Counted from the first letter of the stretch, positions 33,619-43,652 are shown. The stretch: DNA of 64,000 bases from Chlamydia felis Fe/C-56 (GCF_000009945.1 NC_007899.1:248001-312000); one strand, 5' to 3'. Notes: a model not told the origin generated them from the sequence alone. Program-made: numbers and translations.

Positions 33619-36600
33619 ATGGTCGAGGTAAAAGAGCAACATTATACTATTGTAAAGCGTAATGGCATGTTTGTTCCCTTTAACCAGGACCGGATATTTC
33701 AGGCTTTAGAAGCAGCTTTTCGTGATACCCGTAGTTTGGAAGATACCTCTCCTTTACCCAAAGACTTAGAAAAGTCTATTTCAAGTATCACTCGTCAAGT
33801 TGTTAATGAAGTAGTTCAAAAAATTAGAGAAGGCCAGGTTGTTACCGTTGAACGTATTCAGGACATGGTGGAGAATCAGCTGTATGTAAGCGGCATGCAA
33901 GATGTGGCTAGAAATTATATTATTTATAGAGATCAACATAAAGAGCGTCGTAAAGGGTCTTGGCATAGTGTTTCCGTAATGCGTAGAGATGGAAATCTTG
34001 TAAGATTCAATCCCATGAAAATTTCTGCAGCCTTAGAAAAAGCTTTTAGGGCTACGCTTAAAATTACAGATGTTCTTCTACAAGAAATTCTTTCTGAAAT
34101 AAACAATCTGACTAATAAAATTGTTGAAGAAACCTTAGCAAAGTGTTCCCGAGAACAAACTATCGATATAGAGGCTATACAGGATATTGTGGAAACACAG
34201 TTGATGATAGCAGGCCATTATGACGTTGCGAAAAATTATATTTTATATAGAGAAGCTCGTTCGAGAATTCGTGAGCACAAACAGGAAATAGCCGTACAGG
34301 AAGAGATCGTCGAAGAAGTTTACGATGTTGTTAAAAGTGACGGAACTACCTATCAAATAAATAAAGCTCAGCTGACAGAAAAATTTGTTTGGGCATGTCG
34401 AAGATTCCCAAAAACAACAAATCCCCATACTCTTGCCGATATGGCCTTTGCAAATTTTTATTCTGGAATTAAAGAATCTGAAATTGTTTTGGCTTGTATT
34501 ATGGCTGCTCGAGCCAATATTGAAAAAGAACCTGATTATGCGTATGTAGCTGCAGAATTGCTTCTCGATGTGGTTTGTCAAGAAGCGATTGGCAAAAGCA
34601 TAATGGATGCTGATCTTGTAGAGGCGCACAAGCAATATTTTAAACAATATATTTTAGACGGAGATCAGTATCGATTAAATCCTCGCTTGAAGGAATATGA
34701 TCTTGATGCTCTTGCTGAAGCCTTAGATATATCAAGAGATCATCAATTCTCTTATATGGGGGTACAAACTCTCTACGATCGTTACTTGAATCAATACGAG
34801 GGACGCAGACTAGAAACAACACAGATTTTCTGGATGCGTGTTTCTATGGGGCTTGCGTTAAACGAAGGAGAAGATAAAACTTCGTGGGCAATTACTTTCT
34901 ACAATCTGTTGTCTTCCTTCCGTTATACACCCGCAACTCCCACGCTATTCAATTCTGGAATGCGTCACTCTCAATTAAGTTCTTGTTACTTGTCCACTGT
35001 GCAGGATGACCTCGCTCACATTTACAAGGTTATCTCAGATAACGCAATGCTTTCTAAGTGGGCTGGGGGAATCGGTAATGACTGGACCGGAGTGCGTGCT
35101 ACTGGTTCTTTGATTAAAGGAACCAACGGAAAAAGTCACGGTGTGATTCCTTTCATCAAAGTAGCCAATGATACTGCTGTTGCTGTGAATCAGGGAGGTA
35201 AGCGTAAGGGTGCTACGTGCGTGTACTTAGAGACATGGCATCTAGACTATGAAGATTTCTTAGAGTTAAGAAAAAATACTGGTGATGAGCGTCGCCGTAC
35301 TCACGATATCAATACTGCCAGTTGGATTCCCGATTTATTTTTCAAACGTTTAGAGCAGAAAGGAACTTGGACGCTATTTAGTCCTGACGATGTTCCTGGA
35401 TTGCATGAGGCTTACGGTTTTGAATTTGATAAGCTTTATGAAGAATATGAAAGAAAAGTAGATACGGGAGAAATTAAGTTATACAAGAAAATCCCTGCTG
35501 AAGATTTATGGCGTAAGATGTTGAGTATGCTCTATGAAACAGGGCATCCTTGGATTACTTTTAAAGACCCTTCGAATATTCGTTCAGCACAAGATCATGC
35601 GGGTGTTGTTCGTTGCTCGAACTTGTGTACAGAAATTTTATTAAATAGCTCGGAATCTGAAACAGCAGTTTGTAACCTAGGCTCTGTTAATTTAGTGGAG
35701 CATATTAAAAATGGCGATATCGATGAAGAAATGCTAGGGGAAACTATCTCAATAGCGATTCGTATTTTAGATAACGTTATTGATATTAACTTCTACCCAA
35801 CTCAAGAAGCGGCTAATGCAAACTTGACTCATAGAGCCGTGGGCTTAGGAATGATGGGCTTCCAAGATGCTCTATATAAACTTAATATCAGCTATGCATC
35901 TCCAGAAGCTGTAGAATTTGCAGATAAGAGTTCAGAGTTAATAGCTTACTATGCATTACTGTCTTCTAGTTTATTAGCTAAAGAACGAGGAACATATAGT
36001 TCTTATAAAGGATCTAAATGGGATCGAGGTTACTTGCCTATAGATACCATAGAGCTGTTAAAAGAATACCGAGGAGAAGATAAGCTCCTTATGGACACCT
36101 CATGTCGCAAGGACTGGGCTCCTGTTCGTGAAGCTATCAAATCTTATGGTATGAGAAATAGCCACACTATGGCGATAGCTCCAACAGCTACCATATCGAA
36201 CATTATTGGTGTTACCCAGTCAATAGAACCAACTTATAAGCATTTGTTTGTAAAATCTAATCTCTCCGGAGAATTTACAATTCCTAATGTGTACTTGATT
36301 GAGAAGCTCAAGCAGTTAGGATTATGGGATGCTGATATGTTAGACGATTTGAAATATTTCGATGGGTCGTTATTGGAAATCGAGCGTATTCCTGATGATT
36401 TGAAAAAGATTTTCCTTACAGCATTTGAAATTGAACCCGAATGGTTAATCGAATGTGCTTCTAGGAGACAGAAATGGTTAGATATGGGACAGTCCGTCAA
36501 TTTATATTTATCGGAGCCTAACGGGAAAAAACTTTCTGCTATGTATCTTACAGCATGGAAAAAAGGGTTAAAAACTACGTATTACTTAAGATCCCTGGCA

Positions 36601-36756
36601 GCTACTTCTGTGGAGAAATCATTTATCGATATTAATAAGCGAGGAATTCAACCTCGATGGATGAAGAATAAGTCAGCTTCCACAAGTATTGTCGTAGAAA
36701 GAACTAGGGAAACACCCGTCTGTTCTCTCGAAGAAGGTTGTGAATCTTGCCAGTAA
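33619..36756 (+). CDS. nrdA: class Ic ribonucleotide reductase large subunit with three ATP-cones
   Basis: NrdA reduces NDPs to dNDPs. The 1045 residues exceed E. coli NrdA (761) because of an N-terminal array of three ATP-cone regulatory domains, starting at YTIVKRNGMFVPFNQDRI (about 8), SVMRRDGNLVRFNP (about 117) and YDVVKSDGTTYQINKAQ (about 237). The catalytic barrel shows RCSNLCTEI (radical Cys and Glu) and TAVCNLGSVNL (partner Cys). The C-terminus CSLEEGCESCQ supplies the shuttle cysteines. GGGGATGACAT precedes ATG 33619. It forms an operon with nrdB 23 bases downstream, under the NrdR-like operators. CT827 equivalent. Confidence 0.96.
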   Translation: MVEVKEQHYTIVKRNGMFVPFNQDRIFQALEAAFRDTRSLEDTSPLPKDLEKSISSITRQVVNEVVQKIREGQVVTVERIQDMVENQLYVSGMQDVARNYIIYRDQHKERRKGSWHSVSVMRRDGNLVRFNPMKISAALEKAFRATLKITDVLLQEILSEINNLTNKIVEETLAKCSREQTIDIEAIQDIVETQLMIAGHYDVAKNYILYREARSRIREHKQEIAVQEEIVEEVYDVVKSDGTTYQINKAQLTEKFVWACRRFPKTTNPHTLADMAFANFYSGIKESEIVLACIMAARANIEKEPDYAYVAAELLLDVVCQEAIGKSIMDADLVEAHKQYFKQYILDGDQYRLNPRLKEYDLDALAEALDISRDHQFSYMGVQTLYDRYLNQYEGRRLETTQIFWMRVSMGLALNEGEDKTSWAITFYNLLSSFRYTPATPTLFNSGMRHSQLSSCYLSTVQDDLAHIYKVISDNAMLSKWAGGIGNDWTGVRATGSLIKGTNGKSHGVIPFIKVANDTAVAVNQGGKRKGATCVYLETWHLDYEDFLELRKNTGDERRRTHDINTASWIPDLFFKRLEQKGTWTLFSPDDVPGLHEAYGFEFDKLYEEYERKVDTGEIKLYKKIPAEDLWRKMLSMLYETGHPWITFKDPSNIRSAQDHAGVVRCSNLCTEILLNSSESETAVCNLGSVNLVEHIKNGDIDEEMLGETISIAIRILDNVIDINFYPTQEAANANLTHRAVGLGMMGFQDALYKLNISYASPEAVEFADKSSELIAYYALLSSSLLAKERGTYSSYKGSKWDRGYLPIDTIELLKEYRGEDKLLMDTSCRKDWAPVREAIKSYGMRNSHTMAIAPTATISNIIGVTQSIEPTYKHLFVKSNLSGEFTIPNVYLIEKLKQLGLWDADMLDDLKYFDGSLLEIERIPDDLKKIFLTAFEIEPEWLIECASRRQKWLDMGQSVNLYLSEPNGKKLSAMYLTAWKKGLKTTYYLRSLAATSVEKSFIDINKRGIQPRWMKNKSASTSIVVERTRETPVCSLEEGCESCQ

Positions 36757-36779
36757 TATAAAAGAGAGGGATGGAAAGC

Positions 36780-37820
36780 ATGGAAGCAGATATTTTAGAA
36801 GGTAAATCAAAACGCGTACAATTAAATAGCAAACGTTTGGTTAATTGTAATCAGGTGGACGTGAATCAGCTAGTCCCCATTAAGTATAAATGGGCTTGGG
36901 AACATTATTTAAATGGTTGTGCAAATAACTGGTTGCCAACAGAAGTCCCAATGGCTCGCGATATTGACTTATGGAAATCTAATGAACTTTCCGAAGATGA
37001 ACGTCGAGTGATTCTTTTAAACTTAGGATTTTTCAGTACAGCAGAGAGTTTAGTAGGGAATAACATTGTATTGGCTATTTTTAAGCACATTACAAATCCT
37101 GAAGTACGTCAATATTTATTGAGACAAGCTTTCGAAGAAGCTGTGCATACTCATACTTTTCTTTATATCTGTGAGTCTTTAGGACTAGATGAATCCGAAG
37201 TTTTCAATGCTTATAACGAGCGCGCGACTATCAAGGCTAAGGATGATTTCCAAATGGATTTGACCAGGGATGTTTTGGACCCTAATTTCTCTACACATAC
37301 TATAGAGAATTTGCGCCAATTTATTAAAAACTTAGTGGGCTATTACATCATTATGGAGGGGATTTTCTTCTATAGTGGTTTTGTCATGATCCTTTCTTTC
37401 CATCGTCAAAATAAGATGACGGGAATCGGGGAACAGTATCAGTACATTTTACGCGATGAAACTATTCATTTGAATTTCGGTATTGATCTTATCAACGGTA
37501 TTAAAGAAGAAAATCCTGAAGTATGGTCTCAACAACTTCAAGACGAAATCGTTGATCTTATCCAGAAAGCCGTGGATTTAGAAATCGAATATGCTAGAGA
37601 TTGTTTGCCACGAGGCATTCTAGGACTAAGATCTTCGATGTTCATTGACTATGTCCGTCATATTGCTGATCGCCGTTTGGAGAGAATCGGTTTGAAACCT
37701 ATCTATAATTCTAAAAATCCATTCCCATGGATGAGTGAAACTATAGATCTTAATAAAGAGAAAAACTTTTTTGAAACTCGCGTAACAGAATACCAAACCG
37801 CAGCGAATTTAAATTGGTAA
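36780..37820 (+). CDS. nrdB: class Ic ribonucleotide reductase small subunit (Phe at radical site)
   Basis: The protein is 346 residues from ATG 36780; GAGAGGG sits nine bases upstream, whereas the in-frame ATG at 36771 touches that sequence. NrdB houses a dinuclear metal centre (Mn/Fe in C. trachomatis) that starts catalysis in NrdA. The ligand motif reads EEAVHTHTF: where E. coli has the radical Tyr, Phe occurs, at residue 127. Glu89, Glu120, His123 and the RDETIHL pair are present. This is the defining substitution of class Ic enzymes, which store the oxidising equivalent on Mn(IV). CT828 equivalent. Confidence 0.97.
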   Translation: MEADILEGKSKRVQLNSKRLVNCNQVDVNQLVPIKYKWAWEHYLNGCANNWLPTEVPMARDIDLWKSNELSEDERRVILLNLGFFSTAESLVGNNIVLAIFKHITNPEVRQYLLRQAFEEAVHTHTFLYICESLGLDESEVFNAYNERATIKAKDDFQMDLTRDVLDPNFSTHTIENLRQFIKNLVGYYIIMEGIFFYSGFVMILSFHRQNKMTGIGEQYQYILRDETIHLNFGIDLINGIKEENPEVWSQQLQDEIVDLIQKAVDLEIEYARDCLPRGILGLRSSMFIDYVRHIADRRLERIGLKPIYNSKNPFPWMSETIDLNKEKNFFETRVTEYQTAANLNW

Positions 37821-37845
37821 TGCTTTTTAAGTTATTTCTATAAGT

Positions 37846-37883
37846 GATTGACGACTTTCAGAGTTCCTGAATGTCGTTCAATC
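37846..37883 (+). terminator. probable terminator after nrdAB
   Basis: GATTGACGAC (37846-37855) pairs with GTCG-T-TCAATC (37873-37883) with one bulged T. The downstream T-rich stretch begins several bases later, so strength is uncertain. Confidence 0.4.
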
Positions 37884-37991
37884 GTATTTGGAAAACTTTT
37901 TCACCTTTTTCTCTTGAAAAGAAAATCCTTAGAAAAAACTAAGTGAGTTTTTATAATTTCCTGAGATATAAGTTCTTATTATTAATTTTAA

Positions 37992-38666
37992 ATGAAACCC
38001 CAAGATTTAAAAGTTCCTTTTTTCTGGGAAGAACGTAGTACCAAAATTAAGGACAACGTTCTCTACGTCCCAGAGCATTATTTCAAGCATCATCAATTTA
38101 TCATGCCATCTTGGGAAGAGTTTTTTGGAAATGACAATCCTATTTCCTGCGAGCTCTGCTCAGGAAATGGTGATTGGGTTGTTGCCCAAGCTAAAGAAAC
38201 TCCTGAGGTGAATTGGATAGCTGTTGAGAAGCGGTTTGATAGGGTAAGAAAAATCTGGTCAAAAATGCATAATTGTCGGGTTACTAACCTGAGAATTGTT
38301 TGCGGTGATGCGCAAACATTTTTCCTTCACTATCTAGGAGAAGCAGTAGTACAACGTATAATTGTTAATTTCCCCGATCCATGGCCAAAGTCGCGTCATC
38401 GTAAACACCGTTTATTTCAGGATGAGTTCTTAAACAATGTCGTCAGAGTACTAACAGAGCCTGGAATACTTATTCTTGCCACAGATGATAAAAACTATCT
38501 TCTTCAAGCAATACAAATCATGAGACAATATTTGAGTCCTACTATGGAAGACCCCTACTATTGTGAAGTAGAGAATTACGGGAATTCTTGGTTTGAAACG
38601 TTGTGGAGATCCAAAGGTCGAGAAATCTTTTATACAGAATTTGTAAAGAAGTTGGGATATAGCTGA
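37992..38666 (+). CDS. trmB: tRNA (guanine-N7)-methyltransferase
   Basis: TrmB methylates G46 of tRNA using SAM. In 224 residues it shows SAM motif I ([10 protein letters not shown]), an acidic ribose-binding motif (AVEKRFDR) and the family signature [16 protein letters not shown]. Start ATG 37992 has no strong Shine-Dalgarno. Its last 14 bases overlap a tRNA-Val gene on the opposite strand. CT829 equivalent (yggH). Confidence 0.95.
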   Translation: MKPQDLKVPFFWEERSTKIKDNVLYVPEHYFKHHQFIMPSWEEFFGNDNPISCELCSGNGDWVVAQAKETPEVNWIAVEKRFDRVRKIWSKMHNCRVTNLRIVCGDAQTFFLHYLGEAVVQRIIVNFPDPWPKSRHRKHRLFQDEFLNNVVRVLTEPGILILATDDKNYLLQAIQIMRQYLSPTMEDPYYCEVENYGNSWFETLWRSKGREIFYTEFVKKLGYS

Positions 38667-38726
38667 CTTGAACAGCTGACCTTCACGATGTCAACGTGAC
38701 GCTCTAACCAACTGAGCTAATACCCC
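38653..38726 (-). tRNA. tRNA-Val(GAC)
   Basis: A 74-base cloverleaf reads on the minus strand. The acceptor GGGGTAT pairs with ATATCCC (one G-U) and the discriminator is A. The D arm is GCTC/GAGC, and the anticodon stem TCACG/CGTGA encloses TTGACAT with anticodon GAC. The T arm AGCTG/CAGCT encloses TTCAAGT. CCA is not encoded. The 3' end overlaps the end of trmB by 14 bases. A promoter lies just upstream. Confidence 0.93.
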
Positions 38727-38739
38727 AAACTAAGCTACA

Positions 38740-38768
38740 ATGTTATCGAGAAAAGAGTATCTTTGCAA
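38740..38768 (-). promoter_or_regulatory. sigma66-type promoter for tRNA-Val
   Basis: On the minus strand, TTGCAA (38768-38763) and TAACAT (38745-38740) with a 17-base spacer, placing the start of transcription a few bases ahead of the mature tRNA 5' end (38726). It overlaps the leader of the divergent methyltransferase gene. Confidence 0.5.
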
Positions 38769-38779
38769 TAGGCTTATTG

Positions 38780-39373
38780 ATGTTTAAAGGAATAAGATTG
38801 CTACAAGGAAATGTTGTTCGATTGTCCCATGAAATTTTTCAAGAAATTCTTACTCCTGGAGATACAGTGGTGGATGCTACTTGTGGAAATGGTAAAGACT
38901 GTTTAGTCCTTGCTCGTTTATTGCAGGGGAGAGGGAAACTCGTGGCTTATGACGTGCAGAGACGAGCTTTAGACCAGGCTGCACTGTTGTGCTCTACATT
39001 TCTGTCGAAAGAAGAAAGGGAAATCATAGAATTTAAAGAAATGTCTCATGAATATATCAATGAAGCAGGAGCTAAGTTATTTCATTATAACTTAGGATAC
39101 CTTCCCTGTGGGGATAAAAGTATTACCACTTTAGAAAGAACAACGTTAATTAGCATTCAAAAAGCTCTCGATTTAGTGGCTCCTCAAGGAGTGGTTACTG
39201 TGGTTTGTTATCCAGGGCATGAAGAGGGGGTGAATGAAACGCAGGCTGTTGAGCGACTAGCAAGAGAATTAGATTCTAGATTATGGGAAGTGGGATCCTT
39301 CTACATAATGAATAGAAATAGGGCCCCAAGACTTTTGATATTTCGCTCTCTTAAGGTAGGCGATAGGGAATAA
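38780..39373 (+). CDS. SAM-dependent methyltransferase, YtqB/MraW-like putative rRNA methylase
   Basis: A 197-residue Rossmann-fold methyltransferase with motif [19 protein letters not shown] and a C-terminal [11 protein letters not shown], typical of the small YtqB-type family (recently linked to tRNA wobble uridine methylation in other bacteria; substrate here is unproven). Start is ATG 38780; a TTG directly before it is also in frame. The 3' end overlaps murB by 23 bases in convergent orientation. CT830 equivalent. Confidence 0.85.
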   Translation: MFKGIRLLQGNVVRLSHEIFQEILTPGDTVVDATCGNGKDCLVLARLLQGRGKLVAYDVQRRALDQAALLCSTFLSKEEREIIEFKEMSHEYINEAGAKLFHYNLGYLPCGDKSITTLERTTLISIQKALDLVAPQGVVTVVCYPGHEEGVNETQAVERLARELDSRLWEVGSFYIMNRNRAPRLLIFRSLKVGDRE

Positions 39374-40241
39374 TACGCACCTCTTCTTCTAAACTTATCC
39401 CTTGAGATTTCAACTTGTCTCGAACTATTTGGATAAGCTCTTTAACTTCGTGAGAGGTCGCTCTCCCATTATTCACAATGAAATTAGCATGCTTAGAAGA
39501 TATCTGAGCTCCCCCTAAAGAAAGACCTTTTAAACCCGCTTCATCTATGAGCTTACCCGCATAATTTCCCGGAGGATTACGGAAAATGCAACCCGCAGAA
39601 GGTTGTTGATAGGGTTGTGAGAGCAATTTATTCTGAAGCAAATCTTTCGCAATCTGTATAGATGAAGCGCTTTTAGATAGGCGGAAGGTCGCAGATAAGA
39701 TAAATTCCTTACTATTTTGAAAACGGGATCTTCGATAACCGAATTCTAACTCTGCGGCTTGGTACGAAATGATATCACCGTTTGAATTAATTGCTTCCAC
39801 GCTTTCAATAGCCGAAGCGATATCTTGATTGCCGATACCGGCATTCATAAATACAGCACCTCCAACAGACCCTGGAATGCCTACAGCAAACTCTAAACCC
39901 GAATACCCCGATGAAGAAAGAGTTTTACCTAAAAAAGAAAAAGACATTCCTGAATAGACTTTAATGGTAGTCTCTGAGAGAAATTCCTTTTTCTGAATGT
40001 TGTTATATAAAACAAAACCATCAAATCCTTGATCATCAAATAAGCAATTGGAACCCTTACCTACGATAATAAAAGGATAGTTTTGACTATATAAAAACTG
40101 AATGACTTGTTGAGCTTCTTCGGCTGAGTTCACTTCCTTAAAATAATTCGCAGGCCCTCCGATACGAAACGTAGAATACTTACTTAACCAAACGCCACGA
40201 CGAACTGAAAAAGGAAAATGTATCACGGTCGATTCTTTCAC
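39351..40241 (-). CDS. murB: UDP-N-acetylenolpyruvoylglucosamine reductase
   Basis: MurB reduces enolpyruvyl-UDP-GlcNAc to UDP-MurNAc with NADPH and FAD, the committed step of chlamydial peptidoglycan. The 296 residues contain STFRIGGPA, the FAD-binding [28 protein letters not shown], and the proton-donor region [13 protein letters not shown]. The start at ATG 40241 gives standard length. Probably co-transcribed after nusB. CT831 equivalent. Confidence 0.95.
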   Translation of the reverse strand: MKESTVIHFPFSVRRGVWLSKYSTFRIGGPANYFKEVNSAEEAQQVIQFLYSQNYPFIIVGKGSNCLFDDQGFDGFVLYNNIQKKEFLSETTIKVYSGMSFSFLGKTLSSSGYSGLEFAVGIPGSVGGAVFMNAGIGNQDIASAIESVEAINSNGDIISYQAAELEFGYRRSRFQNSKEFILSATFRLSKSASSIQIAKDLLQNKLLSQPYQQPSAGCIFRNPPGNYAGKLIDEAGLKGLSLGGAQISSKHANFIVNNGRATSHEVKELIQIVRDKLKSQGISLEEEVRIIPYRLP

Positions 40242-40307
40242 GTTTAGGACCCCAGATAAAATTAAGATAATTGACCTAATATCGTACTAATGAAGTTTCT
40301 GGATGTG

Positions 40308-40772
40308 CTATAGAGGAGTAGCTAAACGAAAAATATCATTCAAGACTGCATGAACAAAAGAACACGCCTCCGTATAGCTAAATTTCTTCACTAGCCTTGT
40401 TGCCTCGGCTATCAAAATAGCTGCGTTTATATGTTGACCGTGGAAGTGTTCAAATAGCGCTAAACGCAAAACATTTTTTTCCATCAAAGTCAATTTTTCA
40501 AAGGAGGTATTTTTCACTGTTTGAGCAATTAATAAATCCAACTCGGGAGACTTTGCAAGAATTTCTTTCGAAAAATTTAAAGCAGAAAATGCGTGTTTTT
40601 GAGTCACCGCAGTCTCAGCCATTAAAAGAGGAACAAGACTCTCTTCAGACATGGGATCCATATCCAAAGCGTAAAGCATTTGTAGTACGATCTCCCGCAT
40701 TTTCTGTTTGGGGAGGGCGCTAGGAAGCTTAACGTAAGACCCTAAGGCACTTTTAGGGGTCAGCGTAGACAT
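40308..40772 (-). CDS. nusB: transcription antitermination factor NusB
   Basis: The protein is 154 residues from ATG 40772; the frame extends only to a TTG at 40790. An all-helical NusB-type domain follows a 30-residue N-terminal tail: MREIVLQMLYALD, KNVLRLALFEHFH and the C-terminal KKFSYTEACSFVHAVLNDI. NusB with S10 forms the rRNA boxA antitermination complex. CT832 equivalent. Confidence 0.9.
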   Translation of the reverse strand: MSTLTPKSALGSYVKLPSALPKQKMREIVLQMLYALDMDPMSEESLVPLLMAETAVTQKHAFSALNFSKEILAKSPELDLLIAQTVKNTSFEKLTLMEKNVLRLALFEHFHGQHINAAILIAEATRLVKKFSYTEACSFVHAVLNDIFRLATPL

Positions 40773-41188
40773 TGTAACACCAAAAAACAACTATATTAAT
40801 TATAAAAATATACTTTCAGTTCACTAAATTAAGAACTTAGTATAGTAAAGATACGAAGTGAGAAAACATTAAGGTTATATTTTATAAAGTTTTAAATGCA
40901 ACAAAAAATCCTAATCTTCCCAGAGTCTCTGTCTGAAGCGTTTTTTTGTTAAAAAGCTTTGTAAAAATAAAATTTGAAAAGATTTGGATTTTCTAAATGA
41001 CGAGGTAAAAAGTTGGCTACTAAACCAACAGACAATGGGATTTCAATTGCTTTTCTTTTGAGGATGCTCTAAGATCTTAGCTTTCTTGTCTAGGTGAGGG
41101 GAAGATTATTTCCATAGATTTTGCCCGAGGCAAGATACTAGCCTCTGATCATTTAAAGAATCGTGTTAACGAGCAATCGGGATAGAGT
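40773..41188. other. 416-base divergent region, long infC leader
   Basis: Candidate infC promoter: TTGTTA (40946-40951) and TAAAAT (40968-40973), 16-base spacer. This would leave a leader of about 210 bases holding a palindrome CTAAGATCTTAG (41069-41080) and a GAGGC/GCCTC hairpin near 41131-41149. Such a leader is compatible with translational or transcriptional control of infC-rpmI-rplT, but no known L20-binding element was recognised. Confidence 0.35.
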
Positions 41189-41749
41189 GTGGCATTAAAT
41201 TTAAAAATTAACAGGCAGATACGAGCTCCTAAAGTCCGTCTTATAGGTTCTTCTGGCGAACAATTGGGCATACTGAATACAAAAGATGCTCTAGATTTAG
41301 CCAGAGAATCCGATTTAGATCTTGTGGAAGTTGCTTCTAACAGCGAGCCACCTGTATGTAAAATTATGGATTATGGCAAATACCGCTATAATTTAACGAA
41401 AAAAGAAAAAGATTCTAAGAAAGCCCAGCATCAGGTTCGTATTAAAGAAGTTAAGTTAAAGCCCAACATTGATGAGAATGACTTCTCCACAAAGCTAAAG
41501 CAGGCGCGATCTTTTATTGAGAAAGGTAATAAAGTAAAAATTACGTGTATGTTCCGAGGTCGTGAACTTGCTTACCCAGAACATGGGCACAAAGTTGTGC
41601 AAAAAATGAGTCAAGGTCTCGAAGACGTGGGATTCGTAGAATCCGAGCCAAAATTAAATGGCCGTTCCTTAATTTGCGTAGTGGCTCCGGGGACGGTAAA
41701 AACCAAGAAAAAGCAGGACAAGTTCAATGCCCAAGATGAAAAGCAATAA
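41189..41749 (+). CDS. infC: translation initiation factor IF-3, GTG start
   Basis: IF-3 keeps 30S subunits free and proofreads start-codon selection. The 186 residues show the N domain ([25 protein letters not shown]), a Lys-rich linker, and the C domain ([33 protein letters not shown]). The start is GTG 41189 with GGGATAG upstream; a TAG two codons earlier excludes a longer form. Rare starts on infC allow autoregulation in other bacteria; GTG here is weaker evidence. Its last 23 bases overlap rpmI. Confidence 0.95.
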   Translation: MALNLKINRQIRAPKVRLIGSSGEQLGILNTKDALDLARESDLDLVEVASNSEPPVCKIMDYGKYRYNLTKKEKDSKKAQHQVRIKEVKLKPNIDENDFSTKLKQARSFIEKGNKVKITCMFRGRELAYPEHGHKVVQKMSQGLEDVGFVESEPKLNGRSLICVVAPGTVKTKKKQDKFNAQDEKQ

Positions 41750-41921
41750 GTCCGTTGCGGCGCGTTTTAAGTTGACAGGTTCTGGTCAATTAAAAAGAAC
41801 TCGCCCAGGGAAGAGGCATAAATTATCAAAAAAATCTTCGCAGGAAAAACGTAACCTATCTAAGCAGCCTTTGGTAGATAAGGGACAGGTGGGGATGTAT
41901 AAGCGAATGATGCTTGTTTAA
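41727..41921 (+). CDS. rpmI: 50S ribosomal protein L35
   Basis: 64 residues starting [18 protein letters not shown], the standard L35 opening, strongly basic. It overlaps the end of infC in another frame by 23 bases, which suggests translational coupling. It is followed by rplT 20 bases on. Confidence 0.96.
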   Translation: MPKMKSNKSVAARFKLTGSGQLKRTRPGKRHKLSKKSSQEKRNLSKQPLVDKGQVGMYKRMMLV

Positions 41922-41941
41922 GGATAAAGGGATTTTTTATT

Positions 41942-42307
41942 ATGGTGAGAGCAACAGGTTCAGTAGCTTCCAGACGCCGTCGTAAGCGTATATTGAAACA
42001 AGCTAAAGGTTTTTGGGGAGATAGAAAAGGCCACATTCGTCAAAGCCGATCTTCCGTAATGAGAGCCATGGCTTTCAATTATATGCACAGAAAAGATCGT
42101 AAAGGTGATTTTCGTAGTCTTTGGATAGCACGTCTTAACGTAGCTTCTAGAATAAATGGTTTATCTTATAGTCGTTTAATTAACGGGCTGAAGTGTGCTG
42201 GTATCGAGTTAAATAGAAAAATGTTATCAGAAATGGCTATCCACAACCCACAAGGTTTTGCAGAAGTAGCCAATCAGGCTAAAAAAGCTCTAGAGGCAAC
42301 TGTTTAG
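41942..42307 (+). CDS. rplT: 50S ribosomal protein L20
   Basis: 121 residues with a basic, extended N-terminus (MVRATGSVASRRRRKRILKQ) and a helical globular end, normal for L20. L20 assembles on 23S rRNA and represses its own operon in other bacteria. It lies between rpmI and pheS in the classic infC-rpmI-rplT-pheS order. Confidence 0.97.
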   Translation: MVRATGSVASRRRRKRILKQAKGFWGDRKGHIRQSRSSVMRAMAFNYMHRKDRKGDFRSLWIARLNVASRINGLSYSRLINGLKCAGIELNRKMLSEMAIHNPQGFAEVANQAKKALEATV

Positions 42308-42319
42308 GGAATAAATCGC

Positions 42320-43345
42320 ATGACGATTCAAGAGGAACTTGAAGCTACAAAGCAACAATTTTGTATCGAACTAAATCAAGTTAACTCTTCAAAGGATCTT
42401 TTTGACCTAAAGGTTCGTTATTTAGGAAAGAAGGGTCTTTTTCGTTGTTTTGCTGATAAGTTAAGGGAGTGTCCTTTAGACCAAAAGGCTCTAATGGGTG
42501 CTTCCATAAATGAATGCAAAACATATATCGAGGAGCAAATCCGAGAAAAAAATGATTCTATTCTTCTAGCAGAAGAGTCCGCAGAATTTCTCAAAGAAAA
42601 AATCGATATTACATTACCAGGAGAATCTCATTGTCCTGGAGGAAAGCATATCGTTAAAAAAGTTTTAGACGATGTTGTGGATATCTTTATTTGTTTGGGA
42701 TTTTGTGTTCGCGAAGCCCCGAATATTGAAAGTGAAGAGAATAATTTTTCTCTTCTGAACTTTGAAGAAGATCATCCTGCTAGACAAATGCATGATACTT
42801 TTTATCTAGACGGTAAAACAGTATTACGCACCCATACGTCTAATGTTCAAGTTAGAGAACTTAGCAAAGGGCAACCTCCCATAAAGGTTGTTGCCCCCGG
42901 CCTCTGTTTCCGCAATGAAGATATTTCAGCGCGCTCGCATGTGATTTTTCATCAGGTAGAGGCTTTCTATCTTGATCGCGATGTAACACTTTCTGACTTG
43001 ACAGAGATGTTAACAGAGTTTTACCATACGTTCTTTAAAAGGAAAATAGAACTGCGTTTACGACATAGTTACTTTCCTTTCGTTGAGCCGGGAATAGAAG
43101 TAGACGTTTCTTGTGAATGTCGAGGATCTGGATGTTCCTTGTGTAAACATACTGGTTGGTTGGAAGTTGCTGGAGCTGGTATGATACACCCTCAAGTTTT
43201 GCGCAACAGCGGTATTGATCCTGAAATCTATACAGGCTATGCTGTTGGCATGGGTATTGAAAGGTTAGCCATGTTGAAACATGGAATCTCTGATATCCGT
43301 CTTTTCTGTGAAAACGATCTAAGGTTTTTACAGCAATTTTCTTAA
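42320..43345 (+). CDS. pheS: phenylalanyl-tRNA synthetase alpha subunit
   Basis: 341 residues. An N-terminal coiled coil for tRNA binding (about 1-90) is followed by the class II catalytic core with motif 2 (LRTHTSNVQVREL ... FRNEDISARSHVIFHQVE) and motif 3 (GYAVGMGIERLAML). It needs PheT, which is not in this window. Starts 12 bases after rplT; its stop codon is immediately followed by the tRNA-Ser gene, so they are likely on one transcript. Confidence 0.96.
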   Translation: MTIQEELEATKQQFCIELNQVNSSKDLFDLKVRYLGKKGLFRCFADKLRECPLDQKALMGASINECKTYIEEQIREKNDSILLAEESAEFLKEKIDITLPGESHCPGGKHIVKKVLDDVVDIFICLGFCVREAPNIESEENNFSLLNFEEDHPARQMHDTFYLDGKTVLRTHTSNVQVRELSKGQPPIKVVAPGLCFRNEDISARSHVIFHQVEAFYLDRDVTLSDLTEMLTEFYHTFFKRKIELRLRHSYFPFVEPGIEVDVSCECRGSGCSLCKHTGWLEVAGAGMIHPQVLRNSGIDPEIYTGYAVGMGIERLAMLKHGISDIRLFCENDLRFLQQFS

Positions 43346-43430
43346 GGAAGAATGGCAGAGCGGTTTAATGCACCTGTCTTGAAAACAGGAGACCTGAAAG
43401 GGTCCGGGGGTTCGAATCCCTCTTCTTCCG
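43346..43430 (+). tRNA. tRNA-Ser(TGA)
   Basis: An 85-base class II tRNA. The acceptor GGAAGAA pairs with TTCTTCC with discriminator G. The anticodon stem CCTGT/ACAGG encloses CTTGAAA, giving anticodon TGA. It has a long variable arm, and the T loop is TTCGAAT. It starts at the base directly after the pheS stop codon; CCA is not encoded. Confidence 0.95.
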
Positions 43431-43652
43431 TTTCTTTATGACTATCAATTTCTTAGCTTCTTCTAGCTTTTTTATCTCCGTTTTTTATCCTATTCTTTTT
43501 TTTGTTTGTTTTAATTTCTTTGTATCAACGTTTTATTAATTATAGTTCTAATTCTATTTCAAAATTAATTGATGGTTAAATGATTTTTGTAATAAAGTAA
43601 TATAACGATCGCAAAATAATAATCTAATTTTTTGATTCCTTTATGGGGAAAT

